Origin: CAIQPV01 sp964480365 | GTDB lineage: Bacteria; Pseudomonadota; Gammaproteobacteria; Burkholderiales; Gallionellaceae | Reading direction: 5' to 3' | Length of the DNA: 64,000 nucleotides | Assembly (NCBI GenBank): GCA_964480365.1 | Contig: CAYZPM010000004.1 | Coordinates: 1 to 64,000, forward strand | Shown here: positions 25,292 to 34,906 of the stretch, one piece after another | Numbering within the stretch: position 1 is the first letter of the stretch | Layout of the letters: every line of letters begins with the position of its first letter | Program-made: the position numbers and the translations under genes | The notes under the pieces: generated by a model | What the model was told of the DNA's origin: nothing | Databases searched by the model: none | What the model saw: the letters and a program-made list of their open reading frames with translations, nothing else

Positions 25292-28200
25292 ATGAACCCT
25301 TGTGCGTTATTCATCAACCGTCCGGTGGCGACGACACTGCTGACGCTGGGCGTGGCTCTGGCGGGTATCGTGGCCTTTACGCTATTACCGGTGTCGCCGC
25401 TGCCGCAAATTGATTTTCCAACCATTTCCGTGCAAGCTTCGCTGCCGGGGGCAAGTCCGGAAACCATGGCCTCCACCGTAGCAACGCCACTCGAACGCTC
25501 GCTTGGTGTGATTGCCGGTGTGACTGAACTGACCTCAAGCAGTTCTCTCGGCAGTACCAACATCACCCTGCAGTTCGATCTTTCCCGCGACATTGACGGT
25601 GCAGCCCGAGACGTCCAGGCCGCCATCAACGCTGCCAGCACACTCCTTCCGACCGGTCTGCCGAGCTTGCCCACCTACCGTAAAGTCAATCCGGCCGATG
25701 CCCCCATCATAATCCTGTCACTGACTTCGGCATCCATGTCGCGCGCCCAGATGTACGATGCGGCCTCAACTATCCTGGCGCAGAAGATTTCCCAACTCGA
25801 TGGCATCGGTCAGGTTACGGTTGGCGGTGCTTCGTTGCCGGCTGTTCGCGTCGAACTCAGCCCACCGGCATTGAACCGGTTGGGGATTGGTGTAGAAACA
25901 GTGCGCACTGCCATCGCTACGACAAACGCCAACCGGCCCAAAGGCGTAGTCGAGGACGATAATCACCACTGGCAAATCCTTGCGGATGATCAGGCTAAAA
26001 CCGCTGCCGAATATACCCCGGTCATTGTCGCGTACAACAATGGCGCTGCAGTACGCCTTGGCGATATTGCCAGTGTCGAAGATTCGCAGCAGGACGTGCG
26101 CAATGCCGGGCTATTCAATGGCAAACCCGCTGTCATGTTGTTCATCCGCCGCCAGCCGGGTGCCAACATCATTGAGACAGTGGATCGCGTGCGCGCCCTG
26201 ATGCCGCAAATGCGGGCCTCTATCCCCGGCGCCATTGACTTCGACGTCGTCATGGATCGCACGCCGACTATCCGAAGTTCGTTGCACGAAGTCGAGCGTA
26301 CGCTGGCGATGTCCGTCGCCCTCGTTGTAATGGTGGTATTTCTGTTCCTGCGCAACGCCAGGGCAGCTTTAATTCCAAGTGTCGTGGTACCGGTGTCGCT
26401 GATCGGCACCTTCGGCGTAATGTATCTGGCCGGCTTCAGCTTGAACACGCTGTCGCTGATGGCATTGACCATCGCCACCGGTTTCGTCGTGGACGACGCT
26501 GTGGTCGTGCTAGAAAATGTATCACGGCATATCGAAAATGGCAGCACCCCTTACGAAGCCGCACTGCGCGGCGCACGCGAGGTCGGCTTCACCGTGTTAT
26601 CCATGAGCTTGTCGTTGATCGCTGTGTTTATCCCGATCCTGCTGATGGGTGGCATCGTTGGGCGACTTTTTCGCGAGTTTGCCGTCACGCTTTCTGCAGC
26701 CATCCTTGTCTCTCTGGTCATGTCGTTAACGACCACGCCGATGATGTGCGCACGCCTACTGAAGCCCCGTAGCGAAGAAAAGCACGGGCGTCTTTATCAC
26801 GCCAGCGAGCGGATTTTCGCTACAGCATTGAACGGCTATCACGTTACCCTCGACTGGGCGCTGGCGCACGGACGCATCATGCTACTGGTGCTGGCTGCCA
26901 CCGTCTGCTTCAACATCTACCTTTACACCATCATTCCTAAAGGTTTCTTTCCACAGCAGGACGTGGGACGACTAACCGGCAACATTCAGGCCGACCAGAG
27001 CATTTCTTTTCAGTCCATGCGCGAGAAACTGGCGAACTATGTAAAAATCGTGCATGAAGACCCGGCGGTGGACAACGTCGTCGCATTCACTGGCGGCGGC
27101 CAGCGCAACTCGGGTTTTGTGTTCATATCGCTGAAGCCGATTGCCGAGCGTAAACTTTCCGCCGACCAAGTTATCGCGCGCCTGCGCCCCAAGCTTGCGA
27201 GGGAGCCTGGTGCCAGCCTGTTCCTGCAACCGCAGCAGGATATCCGCATCGGCGGACGCGCAAGCAATGCCCAATACCAATACACGCTGCAATCCGACAG
27301 TATGAACGAACTGCGCGCCTGGGAACCGCGCATTCGTCAGGCATTAACCCAATTGCCGGAACTCAGCGACGTCAACACCGACGCACAGGACAAGGGCTTG
27401 CAAACAAGTTTGGTGGTGGATCATGACGCCGCCGCACGGCTCGGCATTTCACAATCGTTGATCGACAACACACTCAACGATTTGTTTGGCCAGCGTCTGG
27501 TGTCGACGATCTATGAACCGCTCAACCAGTATCATGTCGTCATGGAAGCCGCGCCACAATACTGGCAAAGCCCGGAAACCCTGAAGGATGTTTTCATTAT
27601 CGCGACTAGCGGTGTTCAGACTAGCCAAGTGCCACTGGCCTCATTTGCCCACTACGAACAGACTTTTACACCGCTGGCGGTCAATCATCAGGGACAATTC
27701 GCTGCGTCGACTATTTCCTTCAATCTGCCAGTTAACGTTTCGCTCTCTGACGCAACGCGAGTCATTGACAACGCAATGCTCAAGATCGGTGTGCCAACCT
27801 CGGTGCATGGCAGTTTCCAAGGCACGGCTAAGGCTTTTCAGGCATCGACAGACAGCCTGCCGCTGTTGATTCTGGCCGCCGTGATCGCCATCTATCTGGT
27901 GCTGGGCATCCTCTACGAGAGCCTGATCCACCCGCTGACTATCCTCTCCACGATACCATCAGCCGGTGTCGGCGCCTTTCTGGCTTTGCTCGCCTTTGGC
28001 TCCGAGCTTTCCATCATCGCCTTTATTGGCATCATCCTGCTCATCGGCATTGTCAAGAAAAATGCCATCATGATGATCGATTTCGCCATCGACGCCGAAA
28101 GACACGACGGCCTGTCGCCGCGCGATGCGATCCATCGTGCCTGCTTGCTGCGCTTCCGCCCAATCATGATGACCACCATGGCAGCCTTGTTTGGCGCTAT

Positions 28201-28396
28201 ACCGTTGGCAATCGGTTTCTCCGACGGCTCGGAGTTTCGGCGACCGCTGGGTATTGCCATCGTCGGCGGGCTGATCCTGAGCCAGTTGCTGACGCTGTAC
28301 ACGACACCGGTGATCTATCTTTACCTCGACCGTTTCCGGTTGTGGTGTTTAAGAATTAGGCCGCAATTCCATTCCGTGCTCTCCACCACGACATGA
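25292..28396 (+). CDS. mdtC: RND efflux pump subunit (MdtC-like)
   Basis: The 1034-residue second pump subunit is a paralogue of the preceding one (ALFINRPVATTLLTLGVALAG at the start). It keeps the Asp-Asp pair in TGFVVDDAVVVLEN and the C-terminal GIVKKNAIMMIDFAI. The ATG at 25292 lies 7 bases after the mdtB stop and begins the family homology; the frame is open further upstream inside mdtB, but that part is not homologous. In MdtBC systems one subunit handles substrate and the other protons. Confidence 0.9.
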   Translation: MNPCALFINRPVATTLLTLGVALAGIVAFTLLPVSPLPQIDFPTISVQASLPGASPETMASTVATPLERSLGVIAGVTELTSSSSLGSTNITLQFDLSRDIDGAARDVQAAINAASTLLPTGLPSLPTYRKVNPADAPIIILSLTSASMSRAQMYDAASTILAQKISQLDGIGQVTVGGASLPAVRVELSPPALNRLGIGVETVRTAIATTNANRPKGVVEDDNHHWQILADDQAKTAAEYTPVIVAYNNGAAVRLGDIASVEDSQQDVRNAGLFNGKPAVMLFIRRQPGANIIETVDRVRALMPQMRASIPGAIDFDVVMDRTPTIRSSLHEVERTLAMSVALVVMVVFLFLRNARAALIPSVVVPVSLIGTFGVMYLAGFSLNTLSLMALTIATGFVVDDAVVVLENVSRHIENGSTPYEAALRGAREVGFTVLSMSLSLIAVFIPILLMGGIVGRLFREFAVTLSAAILVSLVMSLTTTPMMCARLLKPRSEEKHGRLYHASERIFATALNGYHVTLDWALAHGRIMLLVLAATVCFNIYLYTIIPKGFFPQQDVGRLTGNIQADQSISFQSMREKLANYVKIVHEDPAVDNVVAFTGGGQRNSGFVFISLKPIAERKLSADQVIARLRPKLAREPGASLFLQPQQDIRIGGRASNAQYQYTLQSDSMNELRAWEPRIRQALTQLPELSDVNTDAQDKGLQTSLVVDHDAAARLGISQSLIDNTLNDLFGQRLVSTIYEPLNQYHVVMEAAPQYWQSPETLKDVFIIATSGVQTSQVPLASFAHYEQTFTPLAVNHQGQFAASTISFNLPVNVSLSDATRVIDNAMLKIGVPTSVHGSFQGTAKAFQASTDSLPLLILAAVIAIYLVLGILYESLIHPLTILSTIPSAGVGAFLALLAFGSELSIIAFIGIILLIGIVKKNAIMMIDFAIDAERHDGLSPRDAIHRACLLRFRPIMMTTMAALFGAIPLAIGFSDGSEFRRPLGIAIVGGLILSQLLTLYTTPVIYLYLDRFRLWCLRIRPQFHSVLSTTT

Positions 28397-28424
28397 GGTG
28401 CCCGTAAGTGAAAGGATGTTTATC

Positions 28425-29834
28425 ATGAAGACACATACTATCTTGGTTGTAATGTTGATGCTGACCGGCTGCATGGTCGGCCCCGATTACCACAAGCCCG
28501 ATGTCACCACACCCGCAGCCTACAAGGAGGCCAAAGACTGGAAAACAGCCGAACCGAAGGATGAGGCACCGCGCGGAAACTGGTGGGAAATCTACGGCGA
28601 TGCAGATTTGAATGCCCTGGTGTCACAGGTTGAGATATCGAACCAGAACGTTCTTGCCGCCGCTGCGTCATACCGACAGGCGCAGGCTCTTCTGGACGTA
28701 GCTCAGGCCAGTTATTTTCCAACGGTGACTGGCGCGATGTCGGGTACTCGCGCGAAGGGAACTTCTCCAGGCAATGCAGGCGTAGTGCAGAATGGCGCCC
28801 CGATCAGTAACGTTGTACGCCCTACTTTGAGCGCCAGTTGGGAGCCGGATATCTGGGGACAAATCGGACGCAATGTCGAAGCCAGCAAGGCATCGTCTCA
28901 AGCCAGCAGTGCCGATCTGGGAAATGCGCTGCTGTCTGCCCAAGCGACACTGGTACAGACCTATTTCCAACTGCGCGTCAACGATTTCGAGCAGGAACTG
29001 CTTAGACAGACCATTTCTGCTTACGCGCGCTCACTGCAAATCACGAAGAACCTCAATGAGGCTGGCGTCGACAGTAGCCTCGACGTAGCGCAGGCCGAAA
29101 CCCAACTGGAAACGACCCAAGCCCAAGCTATCGATCTACGCGTGCAACGCTCACAGTTTGAACATGCCATCGCCATGCTGATCGGCAAGGCGCCGGCAGA
29201 CTTCCAGATCAAGCCGACGAATGGTCTGCCCACACTGCCATCGGTTCCGTCCGCTCTGCCTTCCGCGCTGCTGGAACGACGGCCCGACATCGCTGCCGCC
29301 GAACGGCATATGGTGCAGGCCAATGCTCAGATCGGCGTAGCGCAGGCAGCATTTTTTCCCGCGCTAACTTTAAACGCCACTCGCGGCTACCAAAGTTCCA
29401 GCCTCTCACAACTATTTACCACACCTAATAGTTTCTGGTCGATCGGCCCGACTATTGCGCTGACCTTGTTCAATGGCGGCGCGTTCTCGGCGCAGAAGCA
29501 GGCCGCCATCGCAGCCTATGACAATAGCGTGGCCAGTTACCGTCAGACCGTGCTCGCTGCGTTTCAGGAAGTCGAAGACAATCTCGCCGCCCTGCACCAT
29601 CTAGCAGACGAAGCCGCAGTGCAACAAGCTGCCGAGAAGTCCGCCTCAAAAGCCGTGGCACTGGCAGAAAATCAGTACCAAGCCGGCACTGTTAGTTACC
29701 TGAATGTCATCACGGCGCAGGAGACGGAACTGAACGCAAAGATCAGCAACCTCACCATAACCAGCCGCAGACTGGTTGCCAACGCGACACTGATCACAGC
29801 ATTGGGCGGGGATTGGCAAAAGGGAGCGAAGTAA
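28425..29834 (+). CDS. Outer-membrane efflux lipoprotein (NodT/OprM type)
   Basis: The 469-residue protein is the outer-membrane channel for the MdtABC pump. A short signal peptide ends in the lipobox LTGC with Cys16, followed by MVGPDYHKPDV, typical of NodT-family lipoproteins. Two TolC-like repeats cover the rest (for example ERRPDIAAAERHMVQANAQIG and the C-terminal GTVSYLNVITAQ). The start at 28425 gives the right signal peptide and has AAAGGA 8 bases upstream; upstream codons from 28398 or 28416 are possible. It is the last gene of the operon, 28 bases after mdtC. E. coli MdtABC uses separate TolC, whereas here the channel is part of the operon. Confidence 0.9.
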   Translation: MKTHTILVVMLMLTGCMVGPDYHKPDVTTPAAYKEAKDWKTAEPKDEAPRGNWWEIYGDADLNALVSQVEISNQNVLAAAASYRQAQALLDVAQASYFPTVTGAMSGTRAKGTSPGNAGVVQNGAPISNVVRPTLSASWEPDIWGQIGRNVEASKASSQASSADLGNALLSAQATLVQTYFQLRVNDFEQELLRQTISAYARSLQITKNLNEAGVDSSLDVAQAETQLETTQAQAIDLRVQRSQFEHAIAMLIGKAPADFQIKPTNGLPTLPSVPSALPSALLERRPDIAAAERHMVQANAQIGVAQAAFFPALTLNATRGYQSSSLSQLFTTPNSFWSIGPTIALTLFNGGAFSAQKQAAIAAYDNSVASYRQTVLAAFQEVEDNLAALHHLADEAAVQQAAEKSASKAVALAENQYQAGTVSYLNVITAQETELNAKISNLTITSRRLVANATLITALGGDWQKGAK

Positions 29835-30268
29835 ATATTTAACGTGAAACTCGCGAAGCGAATATTGTTCCTTTCTCCCTCTGCGGATAACCAGCGACTA
29901 GGCAGACATCTCTTGGCAACCTAGTCGAACGGCTACTGTTTCCATCATGATGAGCAACATACTTTTCATGCCCGTCAGTCCGTTACCCCTAACTTTTCGT
30001 TGTTCCTGAGTCAACGCTACGACAAAACGCATCACAAGATAACTTTTGCATCGGCTTTAACCTGAGCGTAATATACATATTATGCAGATTGGGTTTGCCC
30101 TGAGCTTGAGTGCTTGCCGAGGAAACTTATCAAAGTTAATAAACATTGGAACTTCTCGGTAATTCATAACACTTCGTTTTTTGAAGCAGTTGTACTGAAT
30201 CTGTTTTAACCAAGTTGCACCTTTGTAACGTTTGCTGCCCCATAACTCAAAAACCGAGCAAACGACAA
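29835..30268. other. Gap without gene
   Basis: There is no ORF with recognisable homology in these 434 bases. The DNA is AT-richer than its neighbours and leads into the MASE1 fragment. Confidence 0.5.
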
Positions 30269-30445
30269 ATGAGAATCACCATAATCCAGAAACTCAATCC
30301 CGGCTTAAGAAGTGGGCTAGCGGCGTATTTGCTGCTTTCCGTCGCCAATGTGGTCAGCGGCATACTGGGGTTAATGCTGGCACTCCCGCGCGGCTATGCA
30401 TCCCCAATATTTGCCTCAGAGCGAAAAAAGATGGATGGGAATTGA
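30269..30445 (+). pseudogene. MASE1 sensor fragment
   Basis: A 58-codon ORF encodes one membrane helix followed by ALPRGYASPIFASE. That matches the start of MASE1 sensory domains, which run on with a helix after a GYASPIFP-type motif and normally have about eight helices. Here the homology stops and charged residues and a stop follow. It lies just before an intact GAF-PAS-GGDEF gene, which could be the remaining output half or a neighbour. Judged from motif memory only. Confidence 0.4.
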
Positions 30446-30509
30446 TCCGTTTCTTCAATCCTCAGTCTTGATGGAACGCTCAAACATTTACCAAAGAACA
30501 GGAGCCAAA

Positions 30510-31907
30510 ATGAAAATAGCCCCTTGGCCTGCCAACGAGCAGGAACGCCTCGCGGCACTCAGAAAATACGACATCCTTGATACGGAACCAGAAGCGGCTT
30601 TTGAGAGCATGGTTCATTTAGCCTCGTACATTTGCCAAACGCCAATTGCCGCAATCAGCCTGGTCGATGAAAATCGCCAGTGGTTTAAAGCCATCGCTGG
30701 TCTGGATGCCAAAGAGACTTCAAGGGATGTAGCATTCTGCGCCCATACCATCCTTCAGGACGAAACGATGATCATCCGGGATGCACAAGAAGACGAACGT
30801 TTTTTTGATAATCCCCTGGTGACATCTGCGCCGGGTATCCGGTTTTACGCCGGAGTCCCCTTGGTAACTTCACAGGGATACCACTTAGGAACACTGTGCG
30901 TCATTGACCGCATCCCCCGTGTGTTGGGAGCCGCACAACTGGAGGCGGTCAAAACGCTGGCCGACAACGTCATGGCGCATCTTGACCTGCGTCTTTCTCA
31001 CAAACTAATCCGCCAACATGTTAGCGATCTTCAACTGGCGGCTACTATTTTTGAATCCAGCAGCGAATCCATGATTGTCACCGATACTGAGAACCGCATC
31101 ATCACTGTCAACCCCGCTTTTACTGCCACAACCGGCTACACCCTCGATGAAGTGGTCGGACGAAACCCCAATCTGCTTAGATCGGGAAAACAGAGCAAGG
31201 AGTTCTACCAGGAAATGTGGGCCACACTGAACACCATGGGACGTTGGAACGGAGAGATGTGGAATTTGCGCAAGAATGGCGAGATATTTGCCGAGTGGCT
31301 GTCTATCAATACCATTCTCAATGATGACGGATCAAAGCGCCTGCATGTGGCTATTTTTTCGGACATCACAGAAAAGAAACAGGAAAACGAGCTAATATGG
31401 AAATATGCCAATTATGATCACCTGACCCAGTTACCCAACCGGCGGCTGTTCCTCGACCGTCTGGAGCAAAGCATTAAATTGGCGCATCGTGCCAGCGATT
31501 CCTTGGCGTTGCTGTATATGGACATTGACCATTTCAAGGAGATCAACGATACGCTGGGGCATGATGTAGGTGATAAACTGCTGACGGAGGCTGCTGATCG
31601 CATTAATCAGTGCCTGCGCAAAATGGATACGGTTGCCCGAATGGGAGGCGACGAGTTCACAGTTATCCTGTCACATATTACCGATCCCGTCTACGCAGGA
31701 AATATCGCCGCATCTATCATCAAAAAAATGGCCGATCCATTCGTGATTGCTGGTAATGAGTTGAATGTTTCAGCCAGTATTGGCATCACGATTTATCCAG
31801 CAGATGGAGACAGCTCGGAGCAGCTACTCAAGAATGCCGACATAGCAATGTACGCCGCCAAAAATGCTGGTCGTGGGCGTTTCAGCTATTTCACCAACCC
31901 AACATAA
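30510..31907 (+). CDS. GAF-PAS-GGDEF diguanylate cyclase
   Basis: The 465-residue protein should make cyclic di-GMP in the cytoplasm. An N-terminal GAF domain (about 5-165) has the family start NEQERLAALRKYDILDTEPE, ISLVDENRQWFKA and GTLCVIDRIPR. A PAS domain (about 180-290) includes ESMIVTDTENRIITVNPAF. The GGDEF domain (about 300-460) has an intact GGDEF near residue 378 and an RKMD inhibitory site at the correct distance, so product inhibition is expected. No membrane helix is present. The ATG at 30510 has AGGAG at a good distance. The gene ends 23 bases before the convergent purA stop. Confidence 0.9.
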   Translation: MKIAPWPANEQERLAALRKYDILDTEPEAAFESMVHLASYICQTPIAAISLVDENRQWFKAIAGLDAKETSRDVAFCAHTILQDETMIIRDAQEDERFFDNPLVTSAPGIRFYAGVPLVTSQGYHLGTLCVIDRIPRVLGAAQLEAVKTLADNVMAHLDLRLSHKLIRQHVSDLQLAATIFESSSESMIVTDTENRIITVNPAFTATTGYTLDEVVGRNPNLLRSGKQSKEFYQEMWATLNTMGRWNGEMWNLRKNGEIFAEWLSINTILNDDGSKRLHVAIFSDITEKKQENELIWKYANYDHLTQLPNRRLFLDRLEQSIKLAHRASDSLALLYMDIDHFKEINDTLGHDVGDKLLTEAADRINQCLRKMDTVARMGGDEFTVILSHITDPVYAGNIAASIIKKMADPFVIAGNELNVSASIGITIYPADGDSSEQLLKNADIAMYAAKNAGRGRFSYFTNPT

Positions 31908-31930
31908 CAAATTCAGAGGTGCCCTTGTGT

Positions 31931-33244
31931 TTACGCTTTAAACGGATGACGCAGCACTATCGTTTCATCGCGATCCGGACCAGTGGAAACCATATCAACC
32001 GGCACGCCACAGACTTCAGCAATCCGCTCTAAATAGTTACGCGCGGCCTTTGGCAGGTCTTCGTAGCGTTGCACACCCAGCGTACTTTCACTCCATCCCG
32101 GCATTTCTTCATACACCGCCTGGCAGTCCGCCAATGCGTCCGCGCCAACCGGCAGGATGTCGCTATCCACCCCATTAATGCGATAGCCGACGCCGAGGCT
32201 CACTACTTCCATGCCGTCCATCACATCCAGCTTGGTCACGCATAAACCCGACACACCATTGATCTGGATGGAGCGTTTGAGTGCGGCGGCATCAAACCAG
32301 CCGCAACGGCGAGCACGCCCGGTGGTAGCTCCAAATTCATGGCCGCGTTTGGCCAAGCCCTCGCCAATCGGATCGCGTTTATCGACTGCATCATACAACT
32401 CGGTCGGAAAGGGGCCGGAGCCAACGCGCGTGGTATAAGCCTTGGTGATGCCCAGCACGTAATTGAGCATTTGCGGCCCTACCCCGGCACCCGCACACGC
32501 CGCACCGGCAACACAGTTGCTGGACGTAACAAACGGGTAAGTGCCGTGATCGATGTCCAACAATGACCCTTGCGCGCCTTCAAATAACAGGCTCTCCCCC
32601 GCCTGGTTGGCTTCATACAAGGCTCGCGGCACATCCATCACCAGCGGCTTGATACGTTCGGCCAGCGCCAGTGTCTCGTCCAGAGTTTTCTGGAAATCTA
32701 CCGTCGCGGTATGGAAGTAATTCTTCAGCACGAAGTTGTGATAGTCCAATACCTCGCCCAGCTTGGCAGCGAAACGTTCGCGGTAAAAAATATCCTGCAA
32801 ACGTATCGCACGGCGCGCCACTTTGTCTTCATACGCCGGGCCGATGCCGCGTCCGGTGGTGCCGATCTTGGCATCGCCCTTCGCCAGTTCGCGCGCTTTA
32901 TCAATCGCTTCGTGATAAGGCAAAATCAACGGACAGGCTTCGGAGATTTTCAGACGGCCATAGACATCAATTCCGGCCAGAGTCAGCTCGTCCATTTCCT
33001 TGAGCAAGGCTTGCGGCGACAGCACCACGCCGTTGCCGATGTAACACTTCACATGATCACGCAGGATACCGGATGGAATCAGGTGCAACACCGTTTTCTT
33101 GCCATTGATAACCAGCGTGTGCCCCGCGTTATGGCCGCCCTGAAAACGCACCACCCCTTGCGCATGATCTGTCAACCAATCAACGATCTTGCCCTTGCCT
33201 TCATCACCCCATTGGGTGCCAATTACCACTACATTTTTTGACAT
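31931..33244 (-). CDS. purA: Adenylosuccinate synthetase
   Basis: This 437-residue enzyme joins IMP and aspartate with GTP hydrolysis, the first step from IMP to AMP. The N-terminus has the GTP-loop motif GTQWGDEGKGK, then FQGGHNAGHTLV. IGTTGRGIGPAYEDK and a C-terminal GPDRDETIVL are also typical. Length and all signatures are standard. It follows hisZ on the - strand as in many betaproteobacteria, but a 309-base repeat-filled gap separates them here. Confidence 0.97.
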   Translation of the reverse strand: MSKNVVVIGTQWGDEGKGKIVDWLTDHAQGVVRFQGGHNAGHTLVINGKKTVLHLIPSGILRDHVKCYIGNGVVLSPQALLKEMDELTLAGIDVYGRLKISEACPLILPYHEAIDKARELAKGDAKIGTTGRGIGPAYEDKVARRAIRLQDIFYRERFAAKLGEVLDYHNFVLKNYFHTATVDFQKTLDETLALAERIKPLVMDVPRALYEANQAGESLLFEGAQGSLLDIDHGTYPFVTSSNCVAGAACAGAGVGPQMLNYVLGITKAYTTRVGSGPFPTELYDAVDKRDPIGEGLAKRGHEFGATTGRARRCGWFDAAALKRSIQINGVSGLCVTKLDVMDGMEVVSLGVGYRINGVDSDILPVGADALADCQAVYEEMPGWSESTLGVQRYEDLPKAARNYLERIAEVCGVPVDMVSTGPDRDETIVLRHPFKA

Positions 33245-33553
33245 TGCTGATTCCTAAAATAGGGTGGGCAATTCCTTGCCCACCAGTTTACAAAAATCAA
33301 AAACATATCCAAGAAAAACACGAAAGGCACGAAATAAATCAAAAAATTGTATATATTTTAGCCACTCACCTTCTGAGAGACGATCTACAATTTATGATCT
33401 CTTTGAGTTTTTCGTGATTTCCGAGCTTTCGTCTTGCGACGAAATGCCTGCTTACCCCATTTCGTGTCTTTCGTTAACCAATGATTTAGCGCATGTTTCA
33501 CCGCGCTTAGTCAGATGGCTAGTTAATTCATCAGGACAAAAATTTTTCTATGT
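33245..33553. repeat. Repeat-filled gap between hisZ and purA
   Basis: Two structures are visible. A perfect 9-base stem hairpin (33263-33271 with 33276-33284, GGTGGGCAA type) lies next to purA. A 16-base imperfect inverted repeat, ACGAAAGGCACGAAAT at 33320-33335 against 33459-33474, bounds about 155 bases of AT-rich DNA. A 97-codon + strand ORF crosses this gap but has no family features and is treated as chance. Confidence 0.6.
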
Positions 33554-34714
33554 TTAAATCTCAACCACAATCCACTCACCATCGCACAACACCAACTCGC
33601 GGTCGCAATTTAGTTCGTGGCGTTGCGTCGCATCGCCGAGCAAATCCACCACCACGGCTTGTCCTTCTGCGCGCAACTGCGCGATTTTTTCCTGTAGCGC
33701 TTTATCATCGCGATGCGGCGCAAGGATACCTTTGGGCTGCGCCTGTTTATCCATCAGACCATGTAACTGGCGCAAGTCCATGCTGAATCCGGTAGCGGGA
33801 CGTGCACGCCCGAAACTCTTTCCCACATCATCGTAGCGTCCGCCCAACGCAATGGCATCATGGCTGTCAGCGTGATAGGCTGCAAACACCATGCCGCTGT
33901 GGTAGTGATAGCCGCGCAGCTCGGCCAGGTCGATACCGACGCTGTGCGCCAGAGGTTGCAGATGAGTGGCTGCCTGCTCCAGTTCATTCAGCGCCGCCGC
34001 CACTTCCGGATAATCCGGCAACGTCGCGCGGGCGCGGGCAATCACCTCTACCCCGCCGTACAATTGCGGCAACGCCAGCAACGCCTCTTGCACGATCTGC
34101 GGAAGGCCACTGACCAAGTCGCGCAACGCGGGCGTGTCCTTGCCTTGCAAGGAGCCGAACAATTCCGTTTCCAGTTCTTTCGCAATCCCGGCATGTTTAA
34201 CCAGCGCACGAAACAACGCAACATGACCAAGATCGAGATGCACGCCTTCGATACCGAGCAAGGCCAAGGCCTGCAGCATCTGACGCTGCACTTCAAGATC
34301 GCTTTCCAGGCCGCTATGTCCGTATAGTTCCGCGCCGATTTGCAACGGCTCGCGCGTGCGCATCAATCCAGCGGGCTGGGTATGCAACACGCTGCCCGCG
34401 TAACAAAGGCGGGTCACGCCCTTACGATTAAGCAGATGCGCGTCAATGCGCGCCACCTGCGGCGTGATATCGGCGCGCAAGCCCAGCGTGCGTCCGCTTA
34501 ATTGATCAACAAGTTTGAAGGTGCGCAGGTCCATGTCATGACTACCATTGACCAGCAGCGATTCGGCATATTCCAGCAGCGGCGGCGCAACCAACTGATA
34601 ACCTGACAGGCGCAGTAATTCAAGAACGTCGGCACGCATGCGCTCGATGCGCCATGCTTCGTCCGGCAACATGTCTTGTATAAATTCCGGCAATAACCAA
34701 TTGGAATTCGGCAT
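33554..34714 (-). CDS. hisZ: ATP phosphoribosyltransferase regulatory subunit
   Basis: HisZ is a catalytically inactive relative of histidyl-tRNA synthetase that pairs with short-form HisG in the first step of histidine synthesis. The 386-residue protein starts NWLLPEFIQDMLPDEAWRIE and keeps class II motifs (RTLGLRADITPQVARI, TREPLQIGAELYG). The histidine-A-like GGRYDD is near residue 290. It ends well before the anticodon-binding domain of a true synthetase. The start at 34714 is fixed by the family start and by the TAATG overlap with the gene upstream. HisG is not in the window. Confidence 0.93.
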   Translation of the reverse strand: MPNSNWLLPEFIQDMLPDEAWRIERMRADVLELLRLSGYQLVAPPLLEYAESLLVNGSHDMDLRTFKLVDQLSGRTLGLRADITPQVARIDAHLLNRKGVTRLCYAGSVLHTQPAGLMRTREPLQIGAELYGHSGLESDLEVQRQMLQALALLGIEGVHLDLGHVALFRALVKHAGIAKELETELFGSLQGKDTPALRDLVSGLPQIVQEALLALPQLYGGVEVIARARATLPDYPEVAAALNELEQAATHLQPLAHSVGIDLAELRGYHYHSGMVFAAYHADSHDAIALGGRYDDVGKSFGRARPATGFSMDLRQLHGLMDKQAQPKGILAPHRDDKALQEKIAQLRAEGQAVVVDLLGDATQRHELNCDRELVLCDGEWIVVEI

Positions 34715-34899
34715 TATTTCACCCAATACAACAAAAGTAGACCGGCCAGCATGGAAGTCATTCCTATGAAACGGAGTTGTCCGTCGGAGAGCTGCACCAG
34801 CCTGCGAAACGTGTCGCGCCACTGGGCAGGAAACAGGAATGGCATGATACCCTCAATAACCAGCATCAATGCCAACCCGATCAACCAATAATCCAACAT
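34714..34899 (-). CDS. DUF2065 small membrane protein
   Basis: The 61-residue protein has two membrane helices (about 4-24 and 44-60) with GIMPFLFPAQWRDTF between them, matching the DUF2065 family. Its function is unknown. It is commonly found between hflC and hisZ in beta- and gammaproteobacteria, as here. Its stop overlaps the hisZ start by one base. Confidence 0.9.
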   Translation of the reverse strand: MLDYWLIGLALMLVIEGIMPFLFPAQWRDTFRRLVQLSDGQLRFIGMTSMLAGLLLLYWVK

Positions 34900-34906
34900 T
34901 TCTACC

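Noticed and set aside
33264..33557. 97-codon + strand ORF between purA and hisZ
   Set aside because: It is made of repeat sequence, has no ribosome-binding site and opposes an otherwise uniform - strand operon.
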